The notes beneath the pieces were generated by a model. It saw nothing but the letters and a program-made list of their open reading frames with translations, was not told where the DNA came from and did not search any database. DNA of 64,000 nt, from contig JAFTGD010000042.1 in assembly GCA_017458065.1 (NCBI GenBank), positions 1-64,000 on the forward strand, written 5' to 3'. The stretch comes from Oscillospiraceae bacterium. Lineage in GTDB: Bacteria > Bacillota > Clostridia > Oscillospirales > Oscillospiraceae. Shown piece after piece: positions 32,632-41,176 of the stretch (its first letter is position 1; the number at the start of each line of letters is the position of its first letter). The position numbers and the translations under genes were made by a program.

Positions 32632-33603
32632 ATGAAAATTGTCATCCTCGACGGTTATACCGAAAACCCCGGCGATCTGAGCTGGGAACCCCTGGCTGCA
32701 TTCGGCGAGCTGACGGTCTATGACCGCACTCCCTACGACGACGCCGTGATTGCCGAGCGCATCGGCGACGCCGAAGTCGTCTTCACCAACAAGTGCCCCA
32801 TCCGCAAGCCCGTCTTCGATGCCTGCCCGAACCTGAAGTACATCTCGGTCCTCGCCACCGGCTACAACATCGTCGACTACAATTATGCCTGGGAGAAGGG
32901 CATCTGCGTCTCCAATATTCCGACTTACGGAACCGCCGCCGTCGGCCAGTTTGCCATCGCGCTGCTGCTCGAGATCTGCCACCATGTCGCCCACCACTCC
33001 GAGGCGGTCCACGAAGGCCGCTGGGAGACCAATCCCGACTGGTGCTTCTGGGACTATCCCCTCATCGAGCTGGCCGGCAAGACCATGGGCATCATCGGCT
33101 TCGGCAAGATCGGCCAGACCACCGGCAAGATCGCAAAGGCGCTGGGCATGACCGTCCTCGCCAGCGGCAGTCGTGAGACCGAGGCCGGCAAGGCCATTGC
33201 CGAGTACGTCGACCGCGACACCCTCTTCGCCCGCAGCGACGTGGTCGTGCTGCACTGCCCGCTCTTCCCCGAGACTGAGGGCATGATCAACAAGGACTCC
33301 ATCGCCAGGATGAAGGACGGCGTCATCCTCATCAACAACAGCCGCGGCCAGCTGGTCGTGGAGCAGGATCTCGCTGACGCCCTCAACAGCGGCAAGGTCG
33401 CAGCAGCCGGTCTCGACGTGGTCTCCACCGAACCTATCAAGGGCGACAACCCCCTGCTCAAGGCCAAAAATTGCCTCATCACCCCGCATATCAGCTGGGC
33501 GCCGAAAGAGGCCCGCGAGCGCATCATGGCCTGCTCGGTGCAGAACCTCCAGTCCTATGTGGACGGCGCGCCCATCAACGTCGTGAACAAGCCCCGGACA
33601 TAA
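32632..33603 (+). CDS. D-2-hydroxyacid dehydrogenase (hydroxypyruvate/glycerate type)
   Basis: A 323-aa NAD-dependent D-2-hydroxyacid dehydrogenase. The Rossmann motif is GIIGFGKIGQ near residue 151. Catalytic Arg lies in NNSRGQLV, Glu in GLDVVSTEPI and His in TPHISWAP. Closest in feel to hydroxypyruvate reductase/glycerate dehydrogenase. AAAAGGAGTCTTGCCCC precedes the ATG. Its place beside the transketolase/TRAP locus suggests it handles a two- or three-carbon hydroxyacid released by that pathway, for example glycolate, glycerate or their oxo forms. Confidence 0.92.
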   Translation: MKIVILDGYTENPGDLSWEPLAAFGELTVYDRTPYDDAVIAERIGDAEVVFTNKCPIRKPVFDACPNLKYISVLATGYNIVDYNYAWEKGICVSNIPTYGTAAVGQFAIALLLEICHHVAHHSEAVHEGRWETNPDWCFWDYPLIELAGKTMGIIGFGKIGQTTGKIAKALGMTVLASGSRETEAGKAIAEYVDRDTLFARSDVVVLHCPLFPETEGMINKDSIARMKDGVILINNSRGQLVVEQDLADALNSGKVAAAGLDVVSTEPIKGDNPLLKAKNCLITPHISWAPKEARERIMACSVQNLQSYVDGAPINVVNKPRT

Positions 33604-33639
33604 GAGAAACAAGTAAGAAACAAATACAATCTCTGTATA

Positions 33640-33689
33640 AGGAAACCGGAAGCAAGTCCTTTTTCGGATCTGCTTCCGGTTTCCTTTTG
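33640..33689 (+). terminator. Intrinsic terminator of the dehydrogenase gene
   Basis: AGGAAACCGGAAGCA at 33640-33654 pairs perfectly with TGCTTCCGGTTTCCT at 33671-33685, a 15-bp stem running into a T run. Confidence 0.9.
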
Positions 33690-33743
33690 TATTTTCGGCA
33701 AAAAGCGCGCCATGCTTTGTTGTACTGCAGATAAAGCTATCTC

Positions 33744-34607
33744 TTATAATGACTTGCGTAAGATTGATTCGAACAGCCTTACCGCCGGAGGCAGCACCTG
33801 ATACCGCTTCCAGATCAGCGTCCCCTGAACACGGAGCTCAGGGATCAGCGGACGGAAGCAAAGGGCGCTGTCGCTGGAGACATTGATGAGTTTATCAAAG
33901 CAGAGCGCATAACCCAAGCCGTCCTCCACCATCAGCGAGGCGTTGTAGATCAGATTATAGGTGCCGACCACGTTCATACGCTGCGTTTCATCCCCGTTCC
34001 AAAGCTGCCCGTCCGCCGCACGGGAGATCAGCAGCGGTTTGCCGATCAGATCATCCATCGTGATGGTCTCTTTCCCAGCCAGTTCACTGTCACGCCGCAT
34101 CAGCACGCCGAAGCGGTCCTCCTGCGGGAGCACAAGGCTGTGATACAGAGAGCGGTCAAACTCGCTGAAAATGAGCGCAAAATCCAAAAGCCCGTTACCC
34201 AGCTGATCCATCAGATCCGCCGTGTCACCGCTGACCACATGGACGCGGACACCGGGATGCTCCTGCATAAGCTGTCCCGCCGCACGGGAGAGGATATGGA
34301 AGGCGTGGGATTCACCTGCCCCGATGTGGATCTCGCCCGTGACCGTGTCGCGAGCCTGCGTCAGCTCCGCTTCGGTCAGCTGCAGGAGGCGCAGCATCTC
34401 CTCGGCGCGTTTGCGCAGAATCATCCCCTCCTCGGTCAAGGTGATCCTTCGGCTGCCGCGCCGGAACAATGTGACGCCAAGCTCCTCCTCCAGATCCTTC
34501 ATCTGCCGGGAGAGGGCGGGCTGAGAGACATGCAGCGCCTCCGCGGCGGCGGAGATATTGCCCTCGCGCACCACCGCGAGATAGTATTGCATCAGTCGAA
34601 TATCCAT
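33744..34607 (-). CDS. LysR-family transcriptional regulator
   Basis: A 287-aa LysR protein: an N-terminal HTH (MDIRLMQYYLAVVREGNISA, then AAEALHVSQPALSRQMKDLE) and a periplasmic-binding-like effector domain. It is divergent from an alpha/beta hydrolase gene, the standard LysR layout, so it probably activates that operon in response to a small-molecule ligand. Confidence 0.93.
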   Translation of the reverse strand: MDIRLMQYYLAVVREGNISAAAEALHVSQPALSRQMKDLEEELGVTLFRRGSRRITLTEEGMILRKRAEEMLRLLQLTEAELTQARDTVTGEIHIGAGESHAFHILSRAAGQLMQEHPGVRVHVVSGDTADLMDQLGNGLLDFALIFSEFDRSLYHSLVLPQEDRFGVLMRRDSELAGKETITMDDLIGKPLLISRAADGQLWNGDETQRMNVVGTYNLIYNASLMVEDGLGYALCFDKLINVSSDSALCFRPLIPELRVQGTLIWKRYQVLPPAVRLFESILRKSL

Positions 34608-34633
34608 GGGTTCAGCTCCTTCTATGCATTTAG

Positions 34634-34690
34634 AGCATACTATGCTATCAGATATAAGTATTTGAATATATCATATTCCTCTGTTATACT
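34634..34690 (+). promoter_or_regulatory. LysR-region dyad and hydrolase promoter
   Basis: AGCATA-C-TATGCT at 34634-34646 is a perfect dyad of LysR-site type. TTGAAT at 34662-34667, a 17-nt spacer and TATACT at 34685-34690 form the rightward promoter of the hydrolase gene at 34722. Confidence 0.65.
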
Positions 34691-34721
34691 GGTGTCAACC
34701 AAAAAACGGAGGGATTTCTTT

Positions 34722-35675
34722 ATGTCTTACGGATACATCACCAAGCTGAATGAAAATGTTGAGCGCCGGCATGTGCGTTATAACAACCGTTATGGCATCG
34801 CCATCGCGGCAGACGTCTATACGGCGAAGGATCTGGATAAAACGCAGAAGCACCCCGCACTGATTGTTGGTGCGCCCTACGGCGGCGTCAAGGAACAGGG
34901 CCCCTGCGTCTATGCCAATGAGCTGGCCCAGCGGGGCTTTGTCGTGCTGACCTTCGATCAGGTTTATATGGGCGAATCCGGCGGCGAGCCCCGGCATGTC
35001 TCCAGCCCGGATCTCTTTGCGGAGAGCTTTTCCGCAGCGGTGGACTTTCTGGGCGTGAAGCTCCCCTATGTGGACCGGGAGAAGATCGGCGTCATCGGCA
35101 TCTGCGGGTCCGGCGGCTTTGCCATCAGCGCCGCCCAGGTGGACACCCGCATCAAGGCCATCGCCACCACCAGCATGTACAACATCACCGACGGACGCTT
35201 CATGTTCGGCGGCGACAAGGCCATGATCGAGGGCATGAAGCAGCAGCTTTCCCTGCAGCGCTGGGCGGATTTTGAAAACGGAGCGCCCGAATACAATCCC
35301 AGCTTCCCGGAGGAGCCCTACGAGTACGACAAGCGCCCGCAGGTCGATCCGCTGACCGACGAGTGGAACCGCTTCTACGCCGTACCGCGTGGCCATCACC
35401 CCAACGCCAGCGGCGGCTTTACCACCACCTCCATGCTCTCCATGATGAACTTCTTTGCTCTGGACTATATTCAGGAAATCAGCCCCCGGCCCATTCTCTT
35501 TATTGCGGGCGACCGCGCCCATTCCCTCGGCTTCAGCCAGCGGGCCTACGACATGGCCGCCGAGCCCAAGGAGCTGTATATCGTGGAGGACGCCGAGCAC
35601 ATCGACCTCTATGACCGGGTGGACCGCATCCCCTTTGACAAGCTGGAGCTCTTCTTTAAGGACAACCTGAAATGA
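34722..35675 (+). CDS. Alpha/beta hydrolase (dienelactone hydrolase/YcjY-like)
   Basis: A 317-aa alpha/beta hydrolase. The nucleophile elbow reads GICGSGGF, a Cys-x-Ser-x-Gly variant seen in YcjY-type hydrolases. An oxyanion-side PYGGVKEQG and a late acid/His pair (IAGDRAHSLGF, EDAEHIDLYD) are visible. No signal peptide. ATG at 34722 follows ACGGAGGGATT. It is the first of three tightly packed genes with a small helical protein and a lipoprotein, under LysR control. Substrate unknown. Confidence 0.88.
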   Translation: MSYGYITKLNENVERRHVRYNNRYGIAIAADVYTAKDLDKTQKHPALIVGAPYGGVKEQGPCVYANELAQRGFVVLTFDQVYMGESGGEPRHVSSPDLFAESFSAAVDFLGVKLPYVDREKIGVIGICGSGGFAISAAQVDTRIKAIATTSMYNITDGRFMFGGDKAMIEGMKQQLSLQRWADFENGAPEYNPSFPEEPYEYDKRPQVDPLTDEWNRFYAVPRGHHPNASGGFTTTSMLSMMNFFALDYIQEISPRPILFIAGDRAHSLGFSQRAYDMAAEPKELYIVEDAEHIDLYDRVDRIPFDKLELFFKDNLK

Positions 35676-35893
35676 GCGGCGAGGAGCTGACCCAGGCGCT
35701 GCGGGACGCCGGCTGTGGTGATGCGGCGGCAAAAGAGTTCATGCAGCTCTATACAGAGGGACAGACCGCAAAAGCGCAAAAGCTCCTGTCCCGACATCGG
35801 AAGGAGCTTCTTGACGGCATCCACGCCGAAGAGCGAAAGATCAGCTGCCTGGATTATCTGGAATACACTTTGAGGAAGGGCGAACAAGCATGA
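35672..35893 (+). CDS. Small hypothetical protein (73 aa)
   Basis: A 73-aa, predominantly helical soluble protein (AKEFMQLYTEGQTAKAQKLL near the middle). It overlaps the hydrolase stop as ATGA and the next start by 4 nt, so it is certainly part of the operon. No known motif is visible; similar short proteins accompany hydrolases in related bacteria, but a role cannot be assigned. Confidence 0.75.
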   Translation: MSGEELTQALRDAGCGDAAAKEFMQLYTEGQTAKAQKLLSRHRKELLDGIHAEERKISCLDYLEYTLRKGEQA

Positions 35894-36432
35894 GTAAAAA
35901 AGTACTGATCACGTTGCTGCTGATCAGCTCTGTGCTGCTTTCGGCTTGCGGGAGCGGTAAAGCGCAACCGGAGGCGGTTATGCCGCAGCCGACAGAGGCA
36001 GCACCTTCTCCCATCCTCATACAAGAGCCCACAACGGTGGAAGACACAGAAGCCCCGCAAGTGGACGCAGAGGAGAAAACGGAAATGAAGCTGATGATCG
36101 GAGATACGGAAGTTGCTGTCCAGTGGGAAGACAACGAAAGCGTTGCCGCCCTGCGGGAGCTTGCGGCGGATAACCCGCTGACAATTGCCATGTCCATGTA
36201 CGGCGGTTTTGAGCAGGTCGGGGCCATCGGAACGAGCCTTCCGCGAAACGATGTGCAGACCGTCACAGAGGCGGGCGATATCGTCCTCTATGCCGGAAAT
36301 CAGATCGTGATTTTTTACGGCTCCAACTCCTGGGCATACACAAGGCTGGGAAAGGTCACAGATCTGAGCTTGCAGGAACTGACAGACCGACTCGGAAACG
36401 GCGACGTTACACTGACGATCTTTTGCGAATAG
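35890..36432 (+). CDS. Lipoprotein with cyclophilin-like fold domain
   Basis: A 180-aa lipoprotein: signal peptide with lipobox LSAC at residues 17-20, a Pro/Glu/Thr-rich linker to about residue 65, then a domain (MKLMIGDTEVAVQWEDNESV ... GDIVLYAGNQIVIFYGSNSW) resembling the cyclophilin-like proteins common in Clostridia. These lack peptidyl-prolyl isomerase evidence. Last gene of the hydrolase operon, exposed on the outer face of the membrane. Confidence 0.8.
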   Translation: MSKKVLITLLLISSVLLSACGSGKAQPEAVMPQPTEAAPSPILIQEPTTVEDTEAPQVDAEEKTEMKLMIGDTEVAVQWEDNESVAALRELAADNPLTIAMSMYGGFEQVGAIGTSLPRNDVQTVTEAGDIVLYAGNQIVIFYGSNSWAYTRLGKVTDLSLQELTDRLGNGDVTLTIFCE

Positions 36433-36469
36433 AAAGCGAGAGTCCATCTGCCGAGAAGGACCGCAATAT

Positions 36470-36518
36470 AAAAATGGCTGTAAACGACGAAAAGTTTTCT
36501 CCGTTTACAGCCATTTTT
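36470..36518. terminator. Strong bidirectional terminator
   Basis: AAAAATGGCTGTAAACG at 36470-36486 pairs with CGTTTACAGCCATTTTT at 36502-36518. Flanking A and T runs make it functional on both strands, between the lipoprotein gene and the convergent ferredoxin gene. Confidence 0.9.
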
Positions 36519-36602
36519 ATTTGTTATGCTCTGCGGAAGGCGCCTTGTCTGACACGGTTTCTGCTCAGAAATCCAAGGTCGTTTTTTCATCCGAGAATCG
36601 GT

Positions 36603-37376
36603 TCAGTCCTCCAGAATTCTGCCGTCGCGGGTGATGGTGACCACCTGCCAGGGGATGAACTTTCCGCTGTTTCGCAGGGCGGTCTCGGCCGCTCTCTGCA
36701 GGCCGCCGCAGCAGGGCACTTCCATGCGGACGATGGTGACGCTCCTGATGTCGTTATTCGCAATGATCTCGGTCAGTTTCTCGCTGTAGTCCACGGCGTC
36801 CAGCTTCGGGCAGCCGACCAGCGTGACCTTCCCTTTCATGAAGTCCTCGTGCATGTTGGCGTAGGCATAGGCCGTGCAGTCCGCCGCGATCAGCAGCTTT
36901 GCCCCGTCGTAGAAAGGTGCCCTGGTCGGAAGCAGCTTGATCTGGCAGGGCCACTGGTTCAGGCGCGACACCGGCTTTGCATGCACAGCCGCAGTCTGCG
37001 GCGCTGCCTCCCCGGCCGGCTCCTCGCTGCGCCTGAGCTGCATGAAGCGGGAACCCGGGCAGCCGTGCCCGGCGGCGTGCTGCTTCATCTCTTCCATCAG
37101 TTTCTTCTCGTGTTCGCTCATGGCCTGTTCCTCCGCTTTCTTTCTCTGGCTCTCTTTCACGGCTTCGGCGTCATAGGCCGGGGCTTCCCGCTCTTCAAAG
37201 CTAATGGCGCCAGTGGGGCAGTTCGGCAGACAGTCGCCGAATCCGTCGCAGAAATGCTCGCGCATCAGCTTCGCCTTCCCGTCGACGATGTCGATGGCGC
37301 CCTCGTGGCAGGCCTTCGCGCACAGACCGCAGCCGTTGCACTTCTCTTCGTCGATATGGATGATCTTTCTTATCAT
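36603..37376 (-). CDS. Two-cluster ferredoxin-domain protein with C-terminal redox domain
   Basis: A 257-aa protein. Residues 10-65 hold two [4Fe-4S] motifs, CNGCGLCAKAC and CDGFGDCLPNCP. A charged linker follows, then a conserved C-terminal region with paired cysteines (GCPGSRF, VGCPKLD, EVPCCGG). Proteins like this sit beside Crp/Fnr regulators in anaerobic Firmicutes and are thought to work in redox or hydroxylamine/NO responses, without a defined reaction. ATG at 37376 follows GGAGG. It is divergent from the Crp/Fnr gene at 37478 across a dyad. Confidence 0.85.
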   Translation of the reverse strand: MIRKIIHIDEEKCNGCGLCAKACHEGAIDIVDGKAKLMREHFCDGFGDCLPNCPTGAISFEEREAPAYDAEAVKESQRKKAEEQAMSEHEKKLMEEMKQHAAGHGCPGSRFMQLRRSEEPAGEAAPQTAAVHAKPVSRLNQWPCQIKLLPTRAPFYDGAKLLIAADCTAYAYANMHEDFMKGKVTLVGCPKLDAVDYSEKLTEIIANNDIRSVTIVRMEVPCCGGLQRAAETALRNSGKFIPWQVVTITRDGRILED

Positions 37377-37433
37377 TTTCCGGTCCTCCTCTTGTTTTTC
37401 TGCCTGCATTATAGTAGAATCAGGGGGTCAAGT

Positions 37434-37451
37434 ATGTGGTTTGAGCCACAT
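37434..37451. promoter_or_regulatory. Crp/Fnr-type dyad (ATGTGG-N6-CCACAT)
   Basis: ATGTGG and CCACAT are perfect arms with a 6-nt spacer in the divergent ferredoxin/Crp region, the symmetry expected for a Crp/Fnr dimer. A TTGGAGG site for the Crp gene follows. Confidence 0.65.
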
Positions 37452-37477
37452 TTTGAAAACTTTTTTGGAGGATCGCC

Positions 37478-38143
37478 ATGGAATATTCACTGCCCGGTCC
37501 GGTTGTCCTGTTTCAGGGCATGACCGAGGAGGAGGCCGGCCTCTGCCTCACCGCCCTGAAGGCACAGAAAAAACAGTATGCGAAGGACTCGCTCATCCTC
37601 CATGCCGGGGACCGGACGGACCGCATGGGCCTGGTTCTCTCCGGGAGCGTCACCATCGAGAACAACGACATCTGGGGCAACTGCACCATCCTGATCCATG
37701 TGGAAGCCGGGGCGTTTTTCGCGGAAACCTATGCCCTTCTGCCCGGTGAGATCATGCTGGTGGATGTCCGGGCCAACGAGGACTGCTGCATCCTGTTTCT
37801 CGATGTCTCCTGTATCTTCGGGGATCCCGCGCCTTCCCCCTGGAAGGAGAAGCTGACAAGGAATCTTCTGCGCATCTCCGCCAACAAAAACCTGGCCCTC
37901 ACCGGCAGAAGCTTTCATACCTCGCCGAAGAGCGCCAGGAGCAGAATTCTGGCTTACCTCAACACGGTGTCGCTGCAGAAGCACGCATCCGAGTTTGATA
38001 TCCCCTTCAATCGCCAGCAGCTGGCGGACTATCTGAATCTGGAGCGCACCAACATGTCCAAGGAACTGGGCCGCATGCAGCGGGAGGGAATTATCGCATT
38101 CCGGAAAAACCACTTCAGGCTGCTCGGCACGGGGCCCACATAA
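37478..38143 (+). CDS. Crp/Fnr-family transcriptional regulator
   Basis: A 221-aa protein with sensor barrel (MGLVLSGSVTIENNDIWGNC near residue 50) and a winged helix with LADYLNLERTNMSKELGRMQ. It has cysteines in the barrel (NEDCCILFLDVSC) but no Fnr-type N-terminal cluster. The divergent ferredoxin-domain gene is its probable target. Third Crp/Fnr paralogue in this window. Confidence 0.88.
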   Translation: MEYSLPGPVVLFQGMTEEEAGLCLTALKAQKKQYAKDSLILHAGDRTDRMGLVLSGSVTIENNDIWGNCTILIHVEAGAFFAETYALLPGEIMLVDVRANEDCCILFLDVSCIFGDPAPSPWKEKLTRNLLRISANKNLALTGRSFHTSPKSARSRILAYLNTVSLQKHASEFDIPFNRQQLADYLNLERTNMSKELGRMQREGIIAFRKNHFRLLGTGPT

Positions 38144-38195
38144 CACAGGAAAATAACAGGGCCGCCGACGCGGTCCTGAATCGTTTCTCTCATAT

Positions 38196-38229
38196 GGCAA
38201 GGGCAGGAGCCGCCGCTCCTGCCCTTGCC
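38196..38229. terminator. Very stable hairpin between convergent genes
   Basis: GGCAAGGGCAGGAGC and GCTCCTGCCCTTGCC form a perfect 15-bp stem around a CGCC loop. No T-tract on either side, but its position between convergent genes suggests termination or transcript protection. Confidence 0.6.
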
Positions 38230-38237
38230 GTCTTCCG

Positions 38238-39005
38238 TTATACAGGCGTCTCCATGAATTCATCGATGGCCTTGAGCACGGGGACTGCGTACTCCTCGCC
38301 GCCGAAGAGCCACTGCTCGTGCTGCATGTTGAATTCGCGGATCTGCGGGTCGCGGAAATATTTCTTATACCGCTTCAGATACTTCTTGCCCATCTTGTTG
38401 GCGTAGATAAAATGCACCCCTGTGTGCTCGACATGGATATCGTCCTCCAAATGCGTGAGCAGGTCGGTGTAGTACTCGTTTTTGATGGACTCCGGGGAGA
38501 ACTTGGAGAAGCAGGCCATGAACCTGTCTGCGGTCTCGTCGTCCATCTCAAAGAAGCTCTTCAGCTTCTCCCGGGTCTTGGCTTTTTTCTTTTCGCTGCC
38601 TGTAAAGCTTGTCAACAGCGGCACCACCAGCTTGGACTGCAGCCAGGCGCTGAACTTGCCGCTCTGATCCAGGTCCGGGCTGCCGAAGATGCCATGATCA
38701 AGATGTACGTTCCGCCGCTGGATCAGCTGCCCGACGAAGCTGCTGCCAAGTGAGGAGCCAATGGCCCCGTCGATCCGGCCGCCGTAGTTTTCTTTGATGT
38801 ACTGCTCGATCTTTTCCGTGACCGTGATCATATCGGGAAAGACGGAGCCGCTGCCGTCAAAGCCGTCATAGTTCACGCAGACCAGATGATATTTCTCTCC
38901 GAGCCGATCCAGCACAGAGCCGAAATTGACCTGATAGTTGCAGGCTGTCCCCGGCAGCAGAAAGAGGGTCTTGCCTGTCATGTTTCCCATTTCATCAAAT
39001 TGCAT
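38238..39005 (-). CDS. Alpha/beta hydrolase
   Basis: A 255-aa alpha/beta hydrolase with nucleophile elbow GSSLG at residues 83-87, oxyanion loop LPGTACNY near 18 and a late His in NMQHEQWL. It shares the YDGF ... NYGGR ... G-x-S-x-G layout with the 270-aa hydrolase at 55249, so they are paralogues. It lies 24 nt downstream of the ECF ATPase gene and so belongs to the TetR/ABC/ECF operon. It may process the imported substrate after uptake. Confidence 0.87.
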   Translation of the reverse strand: MQFDEMGNMTGKTLFLLPGTACNYQVNFGSVLDRLGEKYHLVCVNYDGFDGSGSVFPDMITVTEKIEQYIKENYGGRIDGAIGSSLGSSFVGQLIQRRNVHLDHGIFGSPDLDQSGKFSAWLQSKLVVPLLTSFTGSEKKKAKTREKLKSFFEMDDETADRFMACFSKFSPESIKNEYYTDLLTHLEDDIHVEHTGVHFIYANKMGKKYLKRYKKYFRDPQIREFNMQHEQWLFGGEEYAVPVLKAIDEFMETPV

Positions 39006-39029
39006 GGTTTGTCTCCTTTCTCCGGCAAA

Positions 39030-40445
39030 TCATTCTATCGTATATTGCCTTGTGCAGCAGGCGCGGATCAGCTCGCTGTCGTGCGTCACTACGAGAATCG
39101 TGATCCCGCGCGCCTTGAGCTGTTTTAAGAGTGCGGCTGTTTCCAGCATGTGCGCGTGATCCAGGCCGCTGGTAGGCTCGTCCAGCATGATGATCTCCCG
39201 GCCGGAGGCCAGGGCGCAGGCGATGGCAAGCCGCTGCTTCTGGCCGCCGGAGAGACTTTGCGGGTGACGATCCAGATATTGATCCAAATCCAGGGCGCGA
39301 AGGATCCCGGCTGCCTGCTCCTTTTCGTTTTCTGTCCCCTTCGGCAGACTGATCAACACTTCTTCCAGGACGCTCTCGGTAAACAGCTGGTTGCCGGTAT
39401 CCTGCATCACCATGAAGCACAGCTTCTGCCTGGCTTTCCGGTTGTAGGTTCTGTCCCGGTATTTTAGCACGCCATTGCATCGCTTTTCAAGTCCGCAGAT
39501 ACAGTTGAGCAAGCTGGTTTTCCCCGCGCCGTTTCTCCCCGTGATCGCAGTGATCTCACCCGCCGCGAGACTGAGCGTTGGCAAGTTCACAACCGGCGTT
39601 TTGCTGCCGGGATAGCAGAAGTGAAAGTCTGTGAGCGTCAGCGTTTCGTCCTCGTTCAGAACGGACGGAAGCCCGACGCTTCCGGGGGACTCCTGAATCG
39701 TAGAGCGCAGTCCCATCCCGGCAAGCGCCTCCGGCGTCAGGGCATTCTTCTCCTCGCCTATCAGTTCCCGAATGATCTTTCCATCGCGAAGAATGACCGC
39801 TCGGTCGATGAGATCCCAGAGATAGGCGATCCGATGTTCAGCGGCAACAATCGTTTTCCCCTCTTTGCGCCATTCGAGAATCAGCTTTCGCAGGGCCAGC
39901 GTCGCCTCATAATCGAGATTTGCCGAGGGTTCGTCCAGAAGGATGATCCCGGCCCCCGCCACACTGACGGCTGCGCAGGCGATCTTTTGCTTCTCACCGT
40001 CCGACAGGCGAAAAATGTTTCTGTCCATAAGCGCTTCGATCCCGAGGCGGGCGACGGTATCGTCAATGCGCCGGTAGATCTCCTGTTCGGGCAGTCCCCG
40101 GTTTTCACAGCCGAAGGCCAGTTCCCCCGTGGTATCAACATTATAGAACTGGCTGCGCGGATTCTGAAACACCGTGCCCACCTGCAGGGCCGTGTCATAC
40201 AGCTTCTGGCTTCCGACGGCTTTCCCGTCGATCAAAACCTCGCCCTCCAGAAAGCCGGGATAAAAATGCGGGATCAGGCCGTTAATCAGCCGCAGGACCG
40301 TGGTCTTCCCGCAGCCGGAGGGGCCGGTTAACAGGACGAACTCTCCCTCCCGGACGCTGATGCTTACGCCGGAGAGGCTGTTTTCTCCGTATTCGTGCCC
40401 TTCTTCCGAACCGTAACGGAAGCTGACGTTTTTCAGTTCTACCAT
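39030..40445 (-). CDS. ECF transporter ATPase, two fused ATP-binding domains (EcfA-EcfA')
   Basis: A 471-aa protein with two ABC modules in one chain. Module 1 has GPSGCGKTTVLRL, signature LSDGEKQKIACAA and ILLDEPSANLD. Module 2 has GRNGAGKTSLLNC, signature LSGGQKQRLAIACAL and IIMLDEPTSGLD. This is the fused form of the EcfA/EcfA' pair that energises ECF vitamin and metal importers. It overlaps the EcfT gene by 7 nt. Confidence 0.93.
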   Translation of the reverse strand: MVELKNVSFRYGSEEGHEYGENSLSGVSISVREGEFVLLTGPSGCGKTTVLRLINGLIPHFYPGFLEGEVLIDGKAVGSQKLYDTALQVGTVFQNPRSQFYNVDTTGELAFGCENRGLPEQEIYRRIDDTVARLGIEALMDRNIFRLSDGEKQKIACAAVSVAGAGIILLDEPSANLDYEATLALRKLILEWRKEGKTIVAAEHRIAYLWDLIDRAVILRDGKIIRELIGEEKNALTPEALAGMGLRSTIQESPGSVGLPSVLNEDETLTLTDFHFCYPGSKTPVVNLPTLSLAAGEITAITGRNGAGKTSLLNCICGLEKRCNGVLKYRDRTYNRKARQKLCFMVMQDTGNQLFTESVLEEVLISLPKGTENEKEQAAGILRALDLDQYLDRHPQSLSGGQKQRLAIACALASGREIIMLDEPTSGLDHAHMLETAALLKQLKARGITILVVTHDSELIRACCTRQYTIE

Positions 40446-41176
40446 AGCTTCACCCCGCCGAGCTCCAATATCCAGACCGCGATCACGAAGAGGCAGCCTG
40501 CAAGAAGGACAAAATCCTGGGCCCGAAAACCGATCCTGCAGATGTTGGTTCGCCGGACCGGCGCGCCAAGTCCCCTTGTAAGCGCGGAGGCGGAGAGCTC
40601 TTCACCGATGCGCACGGTGCTGGTCATCATGGGGACAAGCTGGTACTCCAGCACCTGCCCGCCCTTCACGCCGCCCAGATGGATCCCTCTCATGGCCATG
40701 GCGCGCCGGATGGATCTCCACTCCGAACCGATTGTGGGAAACAGCCGGAACATGACGGACATGGGGATCGTGATCGTCTGGGGCATATGAAGTCTTTCCA
40801 TCGCCGAGATGAACTCGCTCACCGAGGTGGTAGCGACCAGGTATTCCCCCATCACAACCGTCACCACAAAACGGGTCAGGATCCCCCCGCACATGAGGGC
40901 TATATAATTCAGAACACCCGGCAGATAAGGCATGGCAAGCAGCAGCCCGTACCCGATCGCAAGTATGGCGAGGCCCTTCGCAAATCGGCTCCACTGTCTT
41001 TCCGCGAGCAGCAGCAGAAACGGCAGTGCGGACAAAACCGTTTTGATCTGCCTCAGCTGCCCGCCGCCGAGGCCGCCCATCACAAACACTGCAAGGACAA
41101 GGACCAGCGCCAGCTTGGTGCGCGGGTCAAGAAACCCGCGCCGCTTCTCCTGGGCCTGCGCCGATGAATATGCCAT
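40439..41176 (-). CDS. ECF transporter T component (EcfT)
   Basis: A 245-aa membrane protein with about five hydrophobic helices and two coupling motifs: RAMAMRGIHLGG near residue 163 and SALTRGLGAP near 203, matching the Ala-Arg-Gly helices by which EcfT docks on the ATPases. Start and stop overlap both neighbours, so the three ECF components are translationally coupled. Confidence 0.92.
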   Translation of the reverse strand: MAYSSAQAQEKRRGFLDPRTKLALVLVLAVFVMGGLGGGQLRQIKTVLSALPFLLLLAERQWSRFAKGLAILAIGYGLLLAMPYLPGVLNYIALMCGGILTRFVVTVVMGEYLVATTSVSEFISAMERLHMPQTITIPMSVMFRLFPTIGSEWRSIRRAMAMRGIHLGGVKGGQVLEYQLVPMMTSTVRIGEELSASALTRGLGAPVRRTNICRIGFRAQDFVLLAGCLFVIAVWILELGGVKLW

